A DNA stretch of 62,225 bases, from positions 544,386 through 606,610 of the forward strand of contig NZ_ML701736.1 in the NCBI RefSeq assembly GCF_008087345.1, written 5' to 3'. The notes below the pieces were generated by a model that saw only the letters and a program-made list of their open reading frames with translations, searched no databases and had not been told where the DNA came from. The DNA comes from Nocardioides caldifontis (lineage in GTDB: Bacteria; Actinomycetota; Actinomycetes; Propionibacteriales; Nocardioidaceae). Shown here one piece after another: positions 1 to 9,616 of this stretch; the first letter of the stretch is position 1, and every line of letters starts with the position of its first letter. The translations under genes were made by a program, and so were the position numbers.

Positions 1-94
1 GCGCCCCACACCCCCCCCCGCCCCCCCGCGGAGGGGCCCCCACACCCCCGTCCCGCGCCCACGACTCGGCACATGGAGCGGGACGGAGACCGGG
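1..94. other. C-rich intergenic edge, no gene
   Basis: This stretch lies downstream of the betaine-binding protein gene and is dominated by runs of C on the + strand, including runs of nine and seven within the first 30 bases. I see no ORF, no clean hairpin with a T tract and no RNA gene. The G runs on the minus strand could affect 3' end formation of the importer transcript, but that is a guess. Confidence 0.4.
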
Positions 95-1087
95 TCAGCC
101 GAGCCAGGCCTCGACCTTGTCGGGGTTGTCCTCGACCCACTTGGCCGCCGCGTCCTCGGGGCTCATCCCGTCGGCGGTGATGTACGCCGCGATCTGGTTC
201 TGGTCCTCGTTCGACAGCGTCCACTTCTCGACCAGCGAGGCGGCCGGCGACCCGGAGTCCATGAACTCCTTGGACGCGACCTTCTTCAGCTCGGTCTCGG
301 CGTAGTCGCAGTCGACCTCGGCCTTGTTCTTGTCGCAGCCCTCCTCGTAGGGCGGCAGCTCGACCCGGGCGAACGGGATCTCCGCGTGGATGTAGTGCGG
401 CTCCCAGAAGTAGCCGAGCAGCCACTCCTTGTTCTTCTGCGCCTTCTCGAAGGCCTCGACCGTCGCGGTCTCACCGCCGGAGAAGACCACCTTGAAGTTC
501 AGCCCCAGGTTCTTGATGATCGCCTCGTCGTACTGGGTGTAGGTCGGGTCGGAGCCGAGGAACTGCCCCTGGTTGCCCGACTCCGAGGTGCGGAACTCGT
601 CGGCGAAGTCGTTGAGGTTCTCCCAGTTGAGGACCTCCGGGTGCTCCTCGGCGAGCCAGCCGGGGACGTACCAGCCGATGATGCCGACCGCGCCCATCGA
701 GCCGAGGTCGACGGCGGTGCCGTCGGCGACGGCCGCCTCGAGCTCGGCCTGGTGCGACCACTCCTCCAGGATGACGTCGCCGTCGCCGGAGGCGAGCGCC
801 TGGTACGACGGCCCGCCTTCCTTCAGCTCGACGTAGTTCACGGTGCAGCCGAGCTCCTCCTCGGCCACGTGGCCCACCACGTAGGCGTCGGCGGTGTAGC
901 CCACCCACGGGTGGACGAGGATGTTGAACTCGCCGCAGTCACCGCCGGCGGCGGCCGCCTGCTCCTCGTTGGCCTCGGTCTGCTCGGACACAGAGCCCCC
1001 GCCGCACGCCGTCAACGCCAGCAAGGCCGCCGCCGCGAGAGCGGACAGCCCCGCGCGTCGCTTGATCGGATCCAGCATTGTCTTCAC
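95..1087 (-). CDS. opuAC/proX: Glycine betaine ABC transporter, substrate-binding lipoprotein
   Basis: The 330-residue product binds a quaternary ammonium osmolyte, most likely glycine betaine, outside the membrane and delivers it to the adjacent permease. It begins with a charged n-region and a hydrophobic segment ending in the lipobox LTAC, with the acylated Cys at residue 28. The mature part has the OpuAC/ProX fold signature, starting with HPWVGYTADAYVV, which in this family holds ligand-contacting aromatic residues. It is the last gene of a minus-strand operon after betB, betA, the ATPase and the permease, separated from the permease by 78 bp. Choline or another betaine cannot be excluded as ligand. 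Confidence 0.93.
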   Translation of the reverse strand: MKTMLDPIKRRAGLSALAAAALLALTACGGGSVSEQTEANEEQAAAAGGDCGEFNILVHPWVGYTADAYVVGHVAEEELGCTVNYVELKEGGPSYQALASGDGDVILEEWSHQAELEAAVADGTAVDLGSMGAVGIIGWYVPGWLAEEHPEVLNWENLNDFADEFRTSESGNQGQFLGSDPTYTQYDEAIIKNLGLNFKVVFSGGETATVEAFEKAQKNKEWLLGYFWEPHYIHAEIPFARVELPPYEEGCDKNKAEVDCDYAETELKKVASKEFMDSGSPAASLVEKWTLSNEDQNQIAAYITADGMSPEDAAAKWVEDNPDKVEAWLG

Positions 1088-1165
1088 TCCATTTCCCTCG
1101 AGTCGCTCGCGCGACCTCCCACGTGCCGCGAAGCGCGACGCGTCCTGTGCTGACCAGCCACGGCC

Positions 1166-3142
1166 TCACCTGCCCGGTCCCGCGCGGTCCGCTGCCGCAC
1201 GCATGACCCGGTCGATGAGGATGCCGAGGAGGACGATCGAGAAGCCGGCGGCGGCGCCCTTGCCGGCGTAGTCGGCGTGCGCCAGCGCGTACACCACGTC
1301 GTAGCCCAGGGCGCCGGCACCGACCAGCCCGCCGATGACCACCATCGCGAGCACGTAGAGCAGCCCCTGGTTGGTCGCCAGCACCAGCGAGCCCTTGGCC
1401 ATCGGCAGCTGGACCTTGGTGATCTCCTGCCAGGTCGTCGACCCGGTGGAGCGTCCGGCCTCGACGACCGTCTCGCCGACGCCGCGCACGCCGTCGGCGA
1501 CGAGCTTGATGGCGGCCGGGGCGGCGTAGATGATGCCGGCCACGATCGCGGTGAACCGGGTCGGCCCGAAGAGCGCGAGCACCGGGATCAGGTAGACGAA
1601 GGCGGGGATCGTCTGCCCCGCGTCGAGCGTCGGCCGGACGATCAGGTCGACCCGGCGGCTCCTCGCCATCCAGACGCCGAACACCAGGGCGAGGACCATG
1701 ACGAGCGCCGTCGCGACGATCGTCATGTTGAGCACGACCATCGTGTCGTTCCACAGGTCGAGCAGGTAGATCCCGGTGAGGCCGACGACCGCGGGCACCA
1801 GCGCGCGGAGCCCGCCGACGACCAGGCTCAGTGCGAGCAGCCCGGCGTAGGCGAGCCACCACGGCGACTCGGCGAGCAGCGACTGCAGCGGGTTCAGCAG
1901 CCCGTACGTCACCGCGTCCTTGAACGCACCGGACGGACCGTCCAGCGCCGAGGTGATCGACTCCATCCAGTCGTTGGCCCGGGAGGCGACCGAGCTGGCG
2001 AGGTCGTTGCTCGGAAACACCGCAGCGTCGATGGCGTAGCGGGAGTACCAGACCGCGACCGCCACCGGGACGAGCAGCGACCCGAGGACGATGCGGCGGC
2101 GCCGCGGGTCCTCCCCGCCGCCCCGCGCCACCCGCTCGGACCGCTCGCTGGCGGCCGTCGTGGTGCGGTCGAGCATGATCCCCATGACGACGATCAGGAG
2201 ACCGGGGACCAGGCCGGCGCCGAAATTGTTTTGGGTCAGGGCCGAGAGCACCGGCTTGCCGAGGCCCGGGCCGTTGACGTAGCCGGCGATGATCGCGATC
2301 GACAGCGCGGCGAGGATCGTCTGGTTCAGCCCGAGGATGATCGTCCGGCGGGCCATCGGGACCTGCACCTTCCACAGCCGCTGCCAGGTCGTCTGGCCCA
2401 ACGAGTCGGTGGCCTCGATCGCCGCCGGCGACACGTCCCTGATGCCGAAGCCGGCGATGCGCACGATCGGCGGCAGCGCGTAGGCAACCGTGCAGACCAC
2501 GGCGTTGGGCGCCCCGATGCCGAACAGGATGAAGACGAACATCAGGTAGACGAAGGTCGGCATCGTCTGCAGCAGGTCGAGGACCGGCGTCACGATGCGG
2601 CTCGCGGTCCGGCTCAGCCCGATCGCGATCGCCACCGGGAACCCGATGAGCACCGCGAAGAACACCGACACGAGCGTCACGATCAGCAGGTCCATCGAGT
2701 CTTCCCAGAACCCGAAGAGCCCGAAGGAGACGAAGGACGCCGCGACGAGCAGCGCGATGCGCCAGCTCGCCACCGCGTAGCCGACCCACGTCGCGATCGC
2801 CACGACGCCCAACCAGCCGATCTGCGGGGCGGGACGCGGCGCCTCCGGCGTGGAGATCAGCCCCTGCAGGGTCTCGACGATCGCGTTGATCCCGTCGGCG
2901 ATCACCCCGGTGATCGCGCTGCCGCCCAGGCCGTCGGCGATGTCGGTGATGCGCTCGTGCAGGTCGGTCTGCTCGGTGCCGGAGACGAACAGCGTGTCGT
3001 CGCCGCGCGTGAAGCTCCACACCAGGATCCAGAGCCCGAGCACCACCAGCGCCCATACCCAGCGGGGGACGCGACGCGGCTCGGGAGGGGGCGGGGGCGC
3101 CGCACCGGGTTCGACCGGGCGGGCCACCGTGGCGGTGGCCAT
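1166..3142 (-). CDS. opuAB/proW: Betaine ABC transporter permease with two fused permease domains
   Basis: This is the membrane channel of the betaine importer. At 658 residues it is roughly twice the usual ProW/OpuAB length and contains two BPD-type permease domains in one chain. The first lies around residues 110-310 and the second around 420-640, and each has its own coupling-helix region (TTWQRLWKVQVPMAR and TTWQEITKVQLPMAK). The protein can therefore supply both halves of the pore. A proline-rich N-terminus precedes the first membrane segment. The start codon shares a base with the stop of the ATPase gene, so the two are translationally coupled. Confidence 0.92.
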   Translation of the reverse strand: MATATVARPVEPGAAPPPPPEPRRVPRWVWALVVLGLWILVWSFTRGDDTLFVSGTEQTDLHERITDIADGLGGSAITGVIADGINAIVETLQGLISTPEAPRPAPQIGWLGVVAIATWVGYAVASWRIALLVAASFVSFGLFGFWEDSMDLLIVTLVSVFFAVLIGFPVAIAIGLSRTASRIVTPVLDLLQTMPTFVYLMFVFILFGIGAPNAVVCTVAYALPPIVRIAGFGIRDVSPAAIEATDSLGQTTWQRLWKVQVPMARRTIILGLNQTILAALSIAIIAGYVNGPGLGKPVLSALTQNNFGAGLVPGLLIVVMGIMLDRTTTAASERSERVARGGGEDPRRRRIVLGSLLVPVAVAVWYSRYAIDAAVFPSNDLASSVASRANDWMESITSALDGPSGAFKDAVTYGLLNPLQSLLAESPWWLAYAGLLALSLVVGGLRALVPAVVGLTGIYLLDLWNDTMVVLNMTIVATALVMVLALVFGVWMARSRRVDLIVRPTLDAGQTIPAFVYLIPVLALFGPTRFTAIVAGIIYAAPAAIKLVADGVRGVGETVVEAGRSTGSTTWQEITKVQLPMAKGSLVLATNQGLLYVLAMVVIGGLVGAGALGYDVVYALAHADYAGKGAAAGFSIVLLGILIDRVMRAAADRAGPGR

Positions 3143-4215
3143 CAGCGTTCTTCCGCCACGACGACGCGCAGGATGTCGTCGTCGTCGACCATCCCGACCA
3201 CGCGGTCGCCCTCGGCGACGAGCACGGGGCCGTTGTGGTCGAGCACGACCCGGGCGGCCTCGCGGACGACCGTGTCGCAGGGCAGGACGGGCGTGTCGGG
3301 GGCGACCTGGTCGTCGACCGGCCGCATCACCCAGCGCAGCGTGAGCACGTGGGACTTCGGCACGTCGCTGACGAACTCGCGCACGTAGTCGTCGGCGGGC
3401 CTGGCGACCACCTCGTCGGGGCGGCCCACCTGCACGATCTGTCCGTCGCGCATGATCAGGATCCGGTCGCCGAGCTTCAGCGCCTCCTGCAGGTCGTGGG
3501 TGATGAAGACCATCGTCTTGCCGAGCTCGCGGTGGAGCCGCACGACCTCGTTCTGCATGTCCCGCCGGATCAGCGGGTCGAGCGCGGAGAACGGCTCGTC
3601 GAAGAGGAGCAGCTCCGGGTCGTTGGCGAGGGCCCGGGCGAGCCCGACGCGCTGCTGCATGCCGCCGGAGAGCTGGTCGGGGTAGGACTGGTCGTAGCCG
3701 CTGAGCCCCACCAGCTCGATCATCCGCATCGCCCGCTCGCGGCGGGCGGCCTTCTTCTCGCCGCGGATCTCCAGCCCGTAGGACACGTTGTCGACGACCT
3801 TGCGGTGCGGCAGCAGCCCGAAGTGCTGGAAGACCATCGAGACGTGCTTGCGGCGCAGCTCGCGCAGCCGGCTGTCCGGGGCCTTGGTGATGTCCTGCCC
3901 GCCGATCTCCACGGTGCCCGCCGTCGGCTCGATCAGCCGGGTCAGCATCCGCACGAGCGTCGACTTCCCCGAGCCCGAGAGCCCCATGACGACGAAGACC
4001 TCGCCGGGCGCCACGTCGAAGGAGACGTCCTTCACGCCGACCACGCAGCCGGTCTTCCTCTTCAGCTCCGCGCGGCTGAGCTCGGCGTCGGGAGTGCCGA
4101 TGATCCGCTCCGCGCGCGGGCCGAAGATCTTCCAGAGCCCTTGCACGGACAGGGCCGGGTCCCCCGCGACCCTCTCGGTGGCGACAGGGGTGGTGGGCGG
4201 GACGGTCTGGGTCAT
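3142..4215 (-). CDS. opuAA/proV: Betaine ABC transporter ATP-binding protein with C-terminal CBS domain
   Basis: This is the 357-residue ATPase of the importer. Walker A is GLSGSGKST at residues 78-86, the ABC signature is LSGGMQQR near residue 185, and Walker B with the D-loop is [13 protein letters not shown]. The insert before Walker A (around residues 30-60) is typical of the ProV/OpuAA class, which couples to quaternary amine permeases. The last ~65 residues form a CBS-like domain; in the OpuA family CBS domains sense ionic strength or cyclic dinucleotides, so direct osmotic gating is plausible. It starts inside the betA stop (4-bp overlap). Confidence 0.94.
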   Translation of the reverse strand: MTQTVPPTTPVATERVAGDPALSVQGLWKIFGPRAERIIGTPDAELSRAELKRKTGCVVGVKDVSFDVAPGEVFVVMGLSGSGKSTLVRMLTRLIEPTAGTVEIGGQDITKAPDSRLRELRRKHVSMVFQHFGLLPHRKVVDNVSYGLEIRGEKKAARRERAMRMIELVGLSGYDQSYPDQLSGGMQQRVGLARALANDPELLLFDEPFSALDPLIRRDMQNEVVRLHRELGKTMVFITHDLQEALKLGDRILIMRDGQIVQVGRPDEVVARPADDYVREFVSDVPKSHVLTLRWVMRPVDDQVAPDTPVLPCDTVVREAARVVLDHNGPVLVAEGDRVVGMVDDDDILRVVVAEER

Positions 4216-5903
4216 GGCGAGACTCCGGAGGGCGGCTCCAGCGGCATGCCGTCGCGGTGGCGGTAGTACGGCACGTCGAGCGGAGGCAGTGGCGTGTTCC
4301 CGAGGATCAGGTCGGCCGACTTCTCGGCCAGCATCATCACCGGGGCGTAGATGTTGCCGTTCGTGATGTAGGGCATCGCGGAGGCGTCGACGACCCGCAG
4401 CCCCTCGACGCCGTGCACCCGCATCGACTCCGGGTCGAGCACCGCCTGGTCGTCGACGCCCATCTTGGCGGTGCAGGAGGGGTGGAGGGCCGTCTCGGCG
4501 TCCTTGGCGACCCAGTCGAGGATCTCCTCGTCGGTCTCGACGCTCGGCCCCGGCGAGAGCTCACCGGCATTGAAGACGTCGAACGCCGGCTGGTTGAGGA
4601 TGTGGCGCGCGGCGCGCACCATCTCGATCCACTCGCGACGGTCGTTCTCGGTCGAGAGGTAGTTGAACTGCAGGGCCGGGTGCTGGCGCGGGTCGCGGCT
4701 CTTGAGCCGGAGCGTCCCCCGGACGTCGGAGTACATCGGGCCGATGTGCACCTGGTAGCCGTGGTCGGACGCCGGCCGCGACCCGTCGTACCGGATCGCG
4801 ATCGGGAGGAAGTGGAACATGAGGTTCGGGTAGTCGACCTCGTCGTTGGAGCGGATGAAGCCGCCGGCCTCGAAGTGGTTGCTCGCCCCCACCCCGCGGC
4901 GCAGGAAGAGCCACTCGGCACCGATCCGCGGCTTGTGCCGGTGCTTGAGCCACGGCCCGATGGAGACCGGCTGCTTGCTGGCGTACTGGATGTAGACCTC
5001 GAGGTGGTCCTGGAGGTTGCTGCCGACACCGGGCAGGTCGGCGACGACGGGGATGCCGAGCTGCTCGAGGTGCTCCTTCGGTCCGATCCCGGCGAGGAGC
5101 AGCAGCTGGGGGGAGCCGATCGCGCCGCCGCAGAGGATGACCTCGCCGGCCCGGACGCGGCGGGCGCCGCGGCCTGCCCGGTGGTAGTCGACGCCGGTGA
5201 CGCGGTTGCCTTCGGTGACCAGCCCGGTGACCGTCGCCAGGGTCTCGACGCGGAGGTTCTTCCGGTGCCGCACCGGGTGGAGGTACGCGCGGGCCGCGCT
5301 GAGCCGACGCCCCTTGTGCACGTTGCGGTCGAACGGCGCGAACCCCTCCTGGCGGTAGCCGTTGACGTCGTTGGTCAGGGGGTAGCCGGCCTGCTGGACG
5401 GCCTCGAAGAAGGCCCCGAACAGCGGGCTCGTCGCGGGGCCGCGCTCGAGCACCAGCGGCCCGCTACCCCCGCGCCAGGCGTCGGCGCCGGCGAGGCAGG
5501 TCTCCATCCGCTTGAAGTAGGGCAGGCAGTGGGCGTAGTCCCACGACTCCATGCCCTTGTCGGCGGCCCACCGCTCGTAGTCCATCGGGTTGCCCCGCTG
5601 GAAGATCATCCCGTTGATGCTGCTGCTGCCGCCGAGCACCTTGCCGCGGGCGTGGTAGACGCGGCGGCCGCCCATGTAGGGCTCGGGCTCCGACTCGTAC
5701 TTCCAGTCGTAGAGGCGGTTGCCGATCGGGTAGGGCAGCGCGGCCGGCATGTGGATGAACGGGTCGAGCCTGACGTCCGAGCGCCCCGCCTCGAGCACCA
5801 GGACGCTCGTGGAGGGATCGGCGCTCAGCCGGTTCGCCAGCGCACAGCCGGCGCTGCCGCCCCCCACGATCACGAAGTCATAGCTGCGCCCGCTGTCGAC
5901 CAT
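4212..5903 (-). CDS. betA: Choline dehydrogenase, GMC oxidoreductase family
   Basis: The 563-residue flavoenzyme should oxidise choline to betaine aldehyde. The FAD-binding motif [13 protein letters not shown] begins at residue 14, a GMC signature ([14 protein letters not shown]) follows near residue 85, and the C-terminus has the catalytic HPSCTAKMG and the [13 protein letters not shown] segment. The frame stays open well upstream, but ATG at 5903 gives the normal BetA N-terminus and only a 13-bp gap to betB. betB lies upstream and the betaine importer downstream in the same operon, which supports choline over the many other GMC substrates. Confidence 0.92.
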   Translation of the reverse strand: MVDSGRSYDFVIVGGGSAGCALANRLSADPSTSVLVLEAGRSDVRLDPFIHMPAALPYPIGNRLYDWKYESEPEPYMGGRRVYHARGKVLGGSSSINGMIFQRGNPMDYERWAADKGMESWDYAHCLPYFKRMETCLAGADAWRGGSGPLVLERGPATSPLFGAFFEAVQQAGYPLTNDVNGYRQEGFAPFDRNVHKGRRLSAARAYLHPVRHRKNLRVETLATVTGLVTEGNRVTGVDYHRAGRGARRVRAGEVILCGGAIGSPQLLLLAGIGPKEHLEQLGIPVVADLPGVGSNLQDHLEVYIQYASKQPVSIGPWLKHRHKPRIGAEWLFLRRGVGASNHFEAGGFIRSNDEVDYPNLMFHFLPIAIRYDGSRPASDHGYQVHIGPMYSDVRGTLRLKSRDPRQHPALQFNYLSTENDRREWIEMVRAARHILNQPAFDVFNAGELSPGPSVETDEEILDWVAKDAETALHPSCTAKMGVDDQAVLDPESMRVHGVEGLRVVDASAMPYITNGNIYAPVMMLAEKSADLILGNTPLPPLDVPYYRHRDGMPLEPPSGVSP

Positions 5904-5916
5904 CCGCCCGCCTCCC

Positions 5917-7386
5917 TCAGCCCCGGAACCACTGCTGCACCGCCGGGCGCACGTTGTGCCAGACGTGCTTGGTCTCGCGGTACTCGTCGAGCCCGGCGAG
6001 GCCGAGCTCGCGCCCGATCCCCGACTGCTTGTAGCCGCCCCACTCGGCCTGCGGCACGTAGGGGTGGAAGTCGTTGATCCACACGGTGCCCATCCGCAGC
6101 CGCCCGGCGACCCGCTCGGCGCGGCCGGCGTCCCTCGTCCACACCGCGCCGGCGAGGCCGTAGATGCTGTCGTTGGCGGTCTCGACGGCCTGGTCCTCGC
6201 CGGTGAACCCCTCGACGGTGAGCACCGGCCCGAACGACTCGTCGTGCACCACCGACATCGAGGTGTCACACCGGTCGAGCACCGTCGGCGGGTAGTAGAA
6301 CCCGTCGGCCAGCCGCGGGTCGTCGGGGCGCCGGCCACCGCAGCGCAGCTCCGCGCCTTCCTCGAGCCCGAGCGCGACGTACTTCTCGACCTTGTCGCGG
6401 TGGGCGGCGGAGATGAGCGGGCCGGTCTCGGCCTCCTCGTCGAAGGGGCCGCCGAGCCGGATGCGGGAGGCGCGCGCGACCAGCTCGTCGACGAACTCCG
6501 TGCGCACGCTCTCCTCGATGACCAGCCGCGCACCGGCCGAGCAGACCTGGCCGGAGTGCAGGAAGACGGCGGTCAGCGCGAAGTCGAGGGCGACCTCGAG
6601 GTCGGCGTCGGCGAAGACGACGTTGGGGTTCTTGCCGCCGAGCTCGAGCGCGATCTTCTTCACCGTGCTGCTCGCCGCGGCCATGATCCGCTTGCCGGTC
6701 TCGAGGCCGCCGGTGAACGACACCAGGTCGACGCGCGGGTCCTCGGACAGCGGCGCACCCGCCTGGGCCCCGGCCCCGAGCACCAGGTTGCCGACGCCGG
6801 CGGGGAGCCCGGCCTCCTCGAGGATCCGCATCAGGTGGATGGCGGTGTGCGGGGTCAGCTCGCTGGGCTTCAGCACGAAGGTGTTGCCGGCGGCGAGCGC
6901 GGGCGCCACCTTCCACGAGGTCTGCAGCAGCGGGTAGTTCCACGGCGTGATCAGCGCGCAGACGCCGACGGGCTCGTGGACGACCCGGCTCACCACGTCG
7001 GGGCGGCCGGTGTCGACGACCCGCCCGGTGTCCTCGGCGGCGATGTTGCCGTAGTGCCGGAAGACGCCGACCACGTCGTCGACGTCGTACTCGCTCTCGA
7101 CGAACCGCTTCCCGGTGTCCAGGCTTTCTGCCCGGGCGACGTCGGCCTTGTCGCGCTCGAGCAGGTCGGCGACGCGGTGCAGCAGCCGGCCGCGCTCCAG
7201 CGTCGAGCTCGACGACCAGGTGCCGGCGTCGAACGCCTCGCGCGCGGCCGCGATGGCCCGGGCGGTGTCCTCGGGCCCGGCCTCGTCGACCTCTCCCACG
7301 AACGACCCGTCGGCCGGGCACAGGATGGTCCGTGAGCCGCCCTCGCGAGCGGAGATCCACTCCCCCTTCACGTACAACGTGGGCAC
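5917..7386 (-). CDS. betB: Betaine aldehyde dehydrogenase
   Basis: This NAD(P)-dependent aldehyde dehydrogenase oxidises betaine aldehyde to glycine betaine. It has the catalytic Glu in ELGGKNP, the catalytic Cys in [10 protein letters not shown] and the usual cofactor-fold elements. I chose GTG at 7386 because AGGAG lies five bases upstream and the resulting 489 residues match the family length. Earlier in-frame GTG (7398) and TTG (7422) starts would put the coding sequence into the GTTGCGCAAC operator. It is the first enzyme gene of the choline/betaine operon, 156 bp downstream of the IclR gene on the same strand. Confidence 0.92.
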   Translation of the reverse strand: MPTLYVKGEWISAREGGSRTILCPADGSFVGEVDEAGPEDTARAIAAAREAFDAGTWSSSSTLERGRLLHRVADLLERDKADVARAESLDTGKRFVESEYDVDDVVGVFRHYGNIAAEDTGRVVDTGRPDVVSRVVHEPVGVCALITPWNYPLLQTSWKVAPALAAGNTFVLKPSELTPHTAIHLMRILEEAGLPAGVGNLVLGAGAQAGAPLSEDPRVDLVSFTGGLETGKRIMAAASSTVKKIALELGGKNPNVVFADADLEVALDFALTAVFLHSGQVCSAGARLVIEESVRTEFVDELVARASRIRLGGPFDEEAETGPLISAAHRDKVEKYVALGLEEGAELRCGGRRPDDPRLADGFYYPPTVLDRCDTSMSVVHDESFGPVLTVEGFTGEDQAVETANDSIYGLAGAVWTRDAGRAERVAGRLRMGTVWINDFHPYVPQAEWGGYKQSGIGRELGLAGLDEYRETKHVWHNVRPAVQQWFRG

Positions 7387-7406
7387 GGGGCTCCTCACGT
7401 CAGGGC

Positions 7407-7442
7407 GTTGCGCAACGCGCAACGACGTTTGCCTGACGCAAC
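7407..7442. promoter_or_regulatory. Putative IclR operator upstream of betB
   Basis: A perfect 10-bp palindrome GTTGCGCAAC sits at 7407-7416, followed by a further GCGCAACG and then the word TGACGCAAC at 7434-7442. The same TGACGCAAC occurs at the iclR start (8331-8339) and at the metF start (16864-16872). Its position just upstream of the preferred betB start suits a repressor or activator site. That the adjacent IclR protein binds it is inference. Confidence 0.55.
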
Positions 7443-7542
7443 AGCATTGTGGGGCGGAGCCGTCGGGTCAAGGACCGTTACGCCCTCGTTGTGAATGCGT
7501 TCGCTGCCCGCGGGTACCGTCGCCGGCTCTCGGCCGTCCGCG

Positions 7543-8331
7543 CTAGCCGCCGACAGCGGCCTGGCGGTGCCACCCGAGCCGGTGGGAGACCTCGTCCGCG
7601 GCGTCGACCAGCACGGGGACCAGCTCCTCGACCCGGCGCTCCGGAAGCCGCAGGGTGGGCCCTGAGATGCTCATCGACGCGACGACGTCGCCGTGCGCGC
7701 TGCGCAACGGCGCCGCGATCGCGGTCAGCCCGAGCTCCAGCTCGTCGGTGGCGACGGCGAACCCCTGCGCCCGCACGGTGGCGAGCTGGCGGTGGAGCGT
7801 CCGCCGCGCCGTGATCGTGTGCTCGGTGTACGCCGGCAGCGTCTCGACCAACCGGTCGACCTCGTCCGCCTCGAGCTCGCAGAGGAGCACCTTGCCGTTG
7901 GAGGTGGCGTGCAGCGGGATGTGCTGGCCGACCCAGTTGTGGGACTGCAGCCCCGAGCCGCCGGTGACCTGGTCGACGTAGAGCGCCGCATGGTCGGCCA
8001 GCACCGCGATGTTCACCGTCTCGCCGCACTCGGCCGCGAGCCGCCGGCACACCGGCCGCGCCTCCTGCACCACGTCGAGCCGCGCGGTGCTGGCGCCGGC
8101 GAGCCGGACCAGCCCCATGCCGAGGCGGTACTTCCCGCGGTCCTCGGTCTGCTGCACGAGCTCGTGGCCCTCGAGGGTGGTCACCAGCCGGAAGGCCGTG
8201 CTCTTGTGCACGCCGAGCTCCGCGGCGATCTCGGTGACGCCGGCCTCGCCGACCCGCGCGAGGATGGACAGCACCGTCAGCGCCCGGTCCACCGACTGCA
8301 CGCCGCCGACCGCCTCGGTGGTGTTCCCCAT
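7543..8331 (-). CDS. IclR family transcriptional regulator (betaine/C1 locus)
   Basis: This 262-residue regulator has an N-terminal winged helix-turn-helix (GVTEIAAELGVHKSTAFRL) and a C-terminal IclR effector domain with the typical MSISGPTLRL segment near the end. It lies between the bet operon downstream on the same strand and purU, which is divergent. The ATG is directly preceded by GTTGCGTC, part of the suspected operator, so autoregulation is likely. The effector may be choline, betaine or a breakdown product; the sequence does not say which. Confidence 0.88.
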   Translation of the reverse strand: MGNTTEAVGGVQSVDRALTVLSILARVGEAGVTEIAAELGVHKSTAFRLVTTLEGHELVQQTEDRGKYRLGMGLVRLAGASTARLDVVQEARPVCRRLAAECGETVNIAVLADHAALYVDQVTGGSGLQSHNWVGQHIPLHATSNGKVLLCELEADEVDRLVETLPAYTEHTITARRTLHRQLATVRAQGFAVATDELELGLTAIAAPLRSAHGDVVASMSISGPTLRLPERRVEELVPVLVDAADEVSHRLGWHRQAAVGG

Positions 8332-8390
8332 GACGCAACGCTAGCGTGTGGGCGTTGCGCATGACAGGCCCACGAGGCGCCACACGCAAC
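8331..8390. promoter_or_regulatory. Divergent iclR/purU operator with 8-bp inverted repeat
   Basis: Between the divergent iclR and purU genes there is a perfect inverted repeat, CGCAACGC at 8334-8341 and GCGTTGCG at 8352-8359, with the shared word TGACGCAAC starting at 8331. A third half-site, CGCAAC, lies at 8385-8390 just before the purU ribosome-binding site. The arrangement resembles a dimer-binding site controlling both directions. It is probably the binding site of the adjacent IclR protein. Confidence 0.55.
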
Positions 8391-8408
8391 AGACGGAAGG
8401 AAGTTGCC

Positions 8409-9275
8409 TTGAACCGGACGCTGCCGCCGCACAGCTACGTGCTCACCATCATCTGCCCGGACCGGCCGGGCATCGTGCACGCGGTCAGCGGCTTCCTCGT
8501 CGAGCACGGCGGGAACATCCTCGAGTCCCAGCAGTTCGACGACCTCGACGAGGACCGCTTCTTCATGCGGGTGCAGTTCGTGGCCCCGCCCCCGGCGAGC
8601 CTCGAGGGGCTGCGCACCGCGTTCGCGGACCGGGCCGCGGAGTTCTCGATGACCTGGGAGCTGTGGGAGGCCGCCGCGCCGTACCGCACGCTGATCCTGG
8701 TCTCGAAGTTCTCCCACTGCCTCAACGACCTGCTCTTCCGGTGGCGCAACGGCGACCTCCAGATCGACGTCGCCGGCGTCGTCTCCAACCACATGGACTG
8801 CGCACCGCTCGCCGCGTCGTACGACGTCGACTTCCACCACCTCCCGGTGACCCCGGACACCAAGGCCGAGGCCGAGGCGGAGCTGCTCACCATGGTCGAC
8901 GAGCTCGACGTGGACCTCGTGGTGCTGGCCCGCTACATGCAGGTGCTCTCCGACGAGGCGTGCGACGCGCTCGCCGGCCGGGCGATCAACATCCACCACT
9001 CGTTCCTGCCGAGCTTCAAGGGCGCCAAGCCCTACCACCAGGCGTTCGAGCGGGGGGTGAAGCTCGTCGGCGCGACCGCGCACTACGTCACCGCCGACCT
9101 CGACGAGGGGCCGATCATCGAGCAGGACGTGGTGCGCGTCGACCACCGCTTCGACGCCGCCCAGCTGGTGTCGGCCGGCCGCGACGTCGAGGCACAGGTG
9201 CTCTCGCGGGCGGTCCGCTGGCACTCCGAGAGCCGGGTGCTCCTCAACGGCTCCCGCACCGTCGTCTTCCGCTGA
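8409..9275 (+). CDS. purU: Formyltetrahydrofolate deformylase
   Basis: The enzyme hydrolyses 10-formyl-THF to THF and formate in the cytoplasm. An N-terminal ACT domain (SYVLTIICPDRPGIVHAV, about residues 9-85) is followed by the formyltransferase-type catalytic domain with INIHHSFLPSFKG and LDEGPIIEQD. I chose TTG at 8409 because AAGGAAG lies five bases upstream and the resulting 288 residues match PurU; the longer frame from 8346 runs into the operator. In this neighbourhood it would drain one-carbon units from betaine methyl groups to formate and regenerate THF. Confidence 0.92.
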   Translation: MNRTLPPHSYVLTIICPDRPGIVHAVSGFLVEHGGNILESQQFDDLDEDRFFMRVQFVAPPPASLEGLRTAFADRAAEFSMTWELWEAAAPYRTLILVSKFSHCLNDLLFRWRNGDLQIDVAGVVSNHMDCAPLAASYDVDFHHLPVTPDTKAEAEAELLTMVDELDVDLVVLARYMQVLSDEACDALAGRAINIHHSFLPSFKGAKPYHQAFERGVKLVGATAHYVTADLDEGPIIEQDVVRVDHRFDAAQLVSAGRDVEAQVLSRAVRWHSESRVLLNGSRTVVFR

Positions 9276-9280
9276 CCGCC

Positions 9281-9342
9281 CCTCCCCCGCCGAGTCGTCG
9301 CATCTTCACGCGCCTCCCCCGCCGAGTCGTCGCATCTTCACG
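9281..9342 (+). repeat. Direct pair of 30-bp repeats, 32-bp period (left arm)
   Basis: Two identical 30-bp copies occupy 9281-9310 and 9313-9342, separated by 2 bp. The core is GAGTCGTCGCATCTTCACG, preceded by a C-rich CCTCCCCCGCC. The first copy starts 5 bp after the purU stop codon. The right arm at 9562-9616 carries the same repeat inverted, and a degenerate pair with the same 32-bp period lies beside the HNH relic at 47560-47619. Confidence 0.9.
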
Positions 9343-9561
9343 GACGAGCGCGCCGACGCAGGCGAGTCGAGCTCAGGGGAAGCTCGTCGGCCCGGTGGTC
9401 GGCAGGGGCGTCAGGCACGCCACGGCTGACGGCGACCGGCTCTGCGACTGGTGGCGCCGCTGGCAGACCCGCGGCGCCAGTCGTTTCACGACAGGGCCGA
9501 CCGCATCCAGGTCGTACGCCGGCGCGGCGGCTGACGACCTCGACCGCTCGGCGCGGTCGAC

Positions 9562-9616
9562 CGTGAAGATGCGACGACTCGGCGGGGGATACGCGTGAAG
9601 ATGCGACGACTCGGCG
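9562..9616 (-). repeat. Inverted pair of the same repeats, 32-bp period (right arm)
   Basis: Copies lie at 9562-9588 and 9594-9616 in inverse orientation to the pair at 9281-9342, with core CGTGAAGATGCGACGACTCG and the same 32-bp spacing. The outer copy ends one base before the stop codon of the convergent methyltransferase gene at 9617. The two arms could fold together into a long imperfect stem of ~55 bp with a ~220-nt loop. Confidence 0.9.

Larger units (their letters stand above)
9276..9616. other. Gene-free 341-bp stretch between convergent purU and mttB-like genes
   Basis: No credible coding sequence is present. The stretch is framed by four copies of a ~23-30 bp repeat, two direct on the left and two inverted on the right, described separately. 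The middle (9343-9561) contains a strong hairpin: GACTGG...CGCCGC from 9446 pairs with GCGGCGCCAGTC ending at 9482, interrupted by a 3-base bulge. A second small stem, TCGACCG/CGGTCGA, lies near 9540-9560. Short inserts between convergent stop codons often act as terminators or as non-autonomous mobile elements. Confidence 0.6.

Noticed and set aside
939-3388. Very long ORFs (~700 codons) antisense to and in other frames of the betaine permease
   Set aside because: Arg/Ala/Gly/His-rich translations with no domain match, fully overlapping conserved membrane protein coding; typical of GC-rich shadow frames.
7386-7422. Upstream betB starts at TTG 7422 and GTG 7398
   Set aside because: They lack a good ribosome-binding site and would place coding sequence over the GTTGCGCAAC operator; GTG 7386 has AGGAG and family-normal length.
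9281-9342. Repeat pairs as a CRISPR array
   Set aside because: Only two copies with a 2-bp gap; no spacers and no cas genes.
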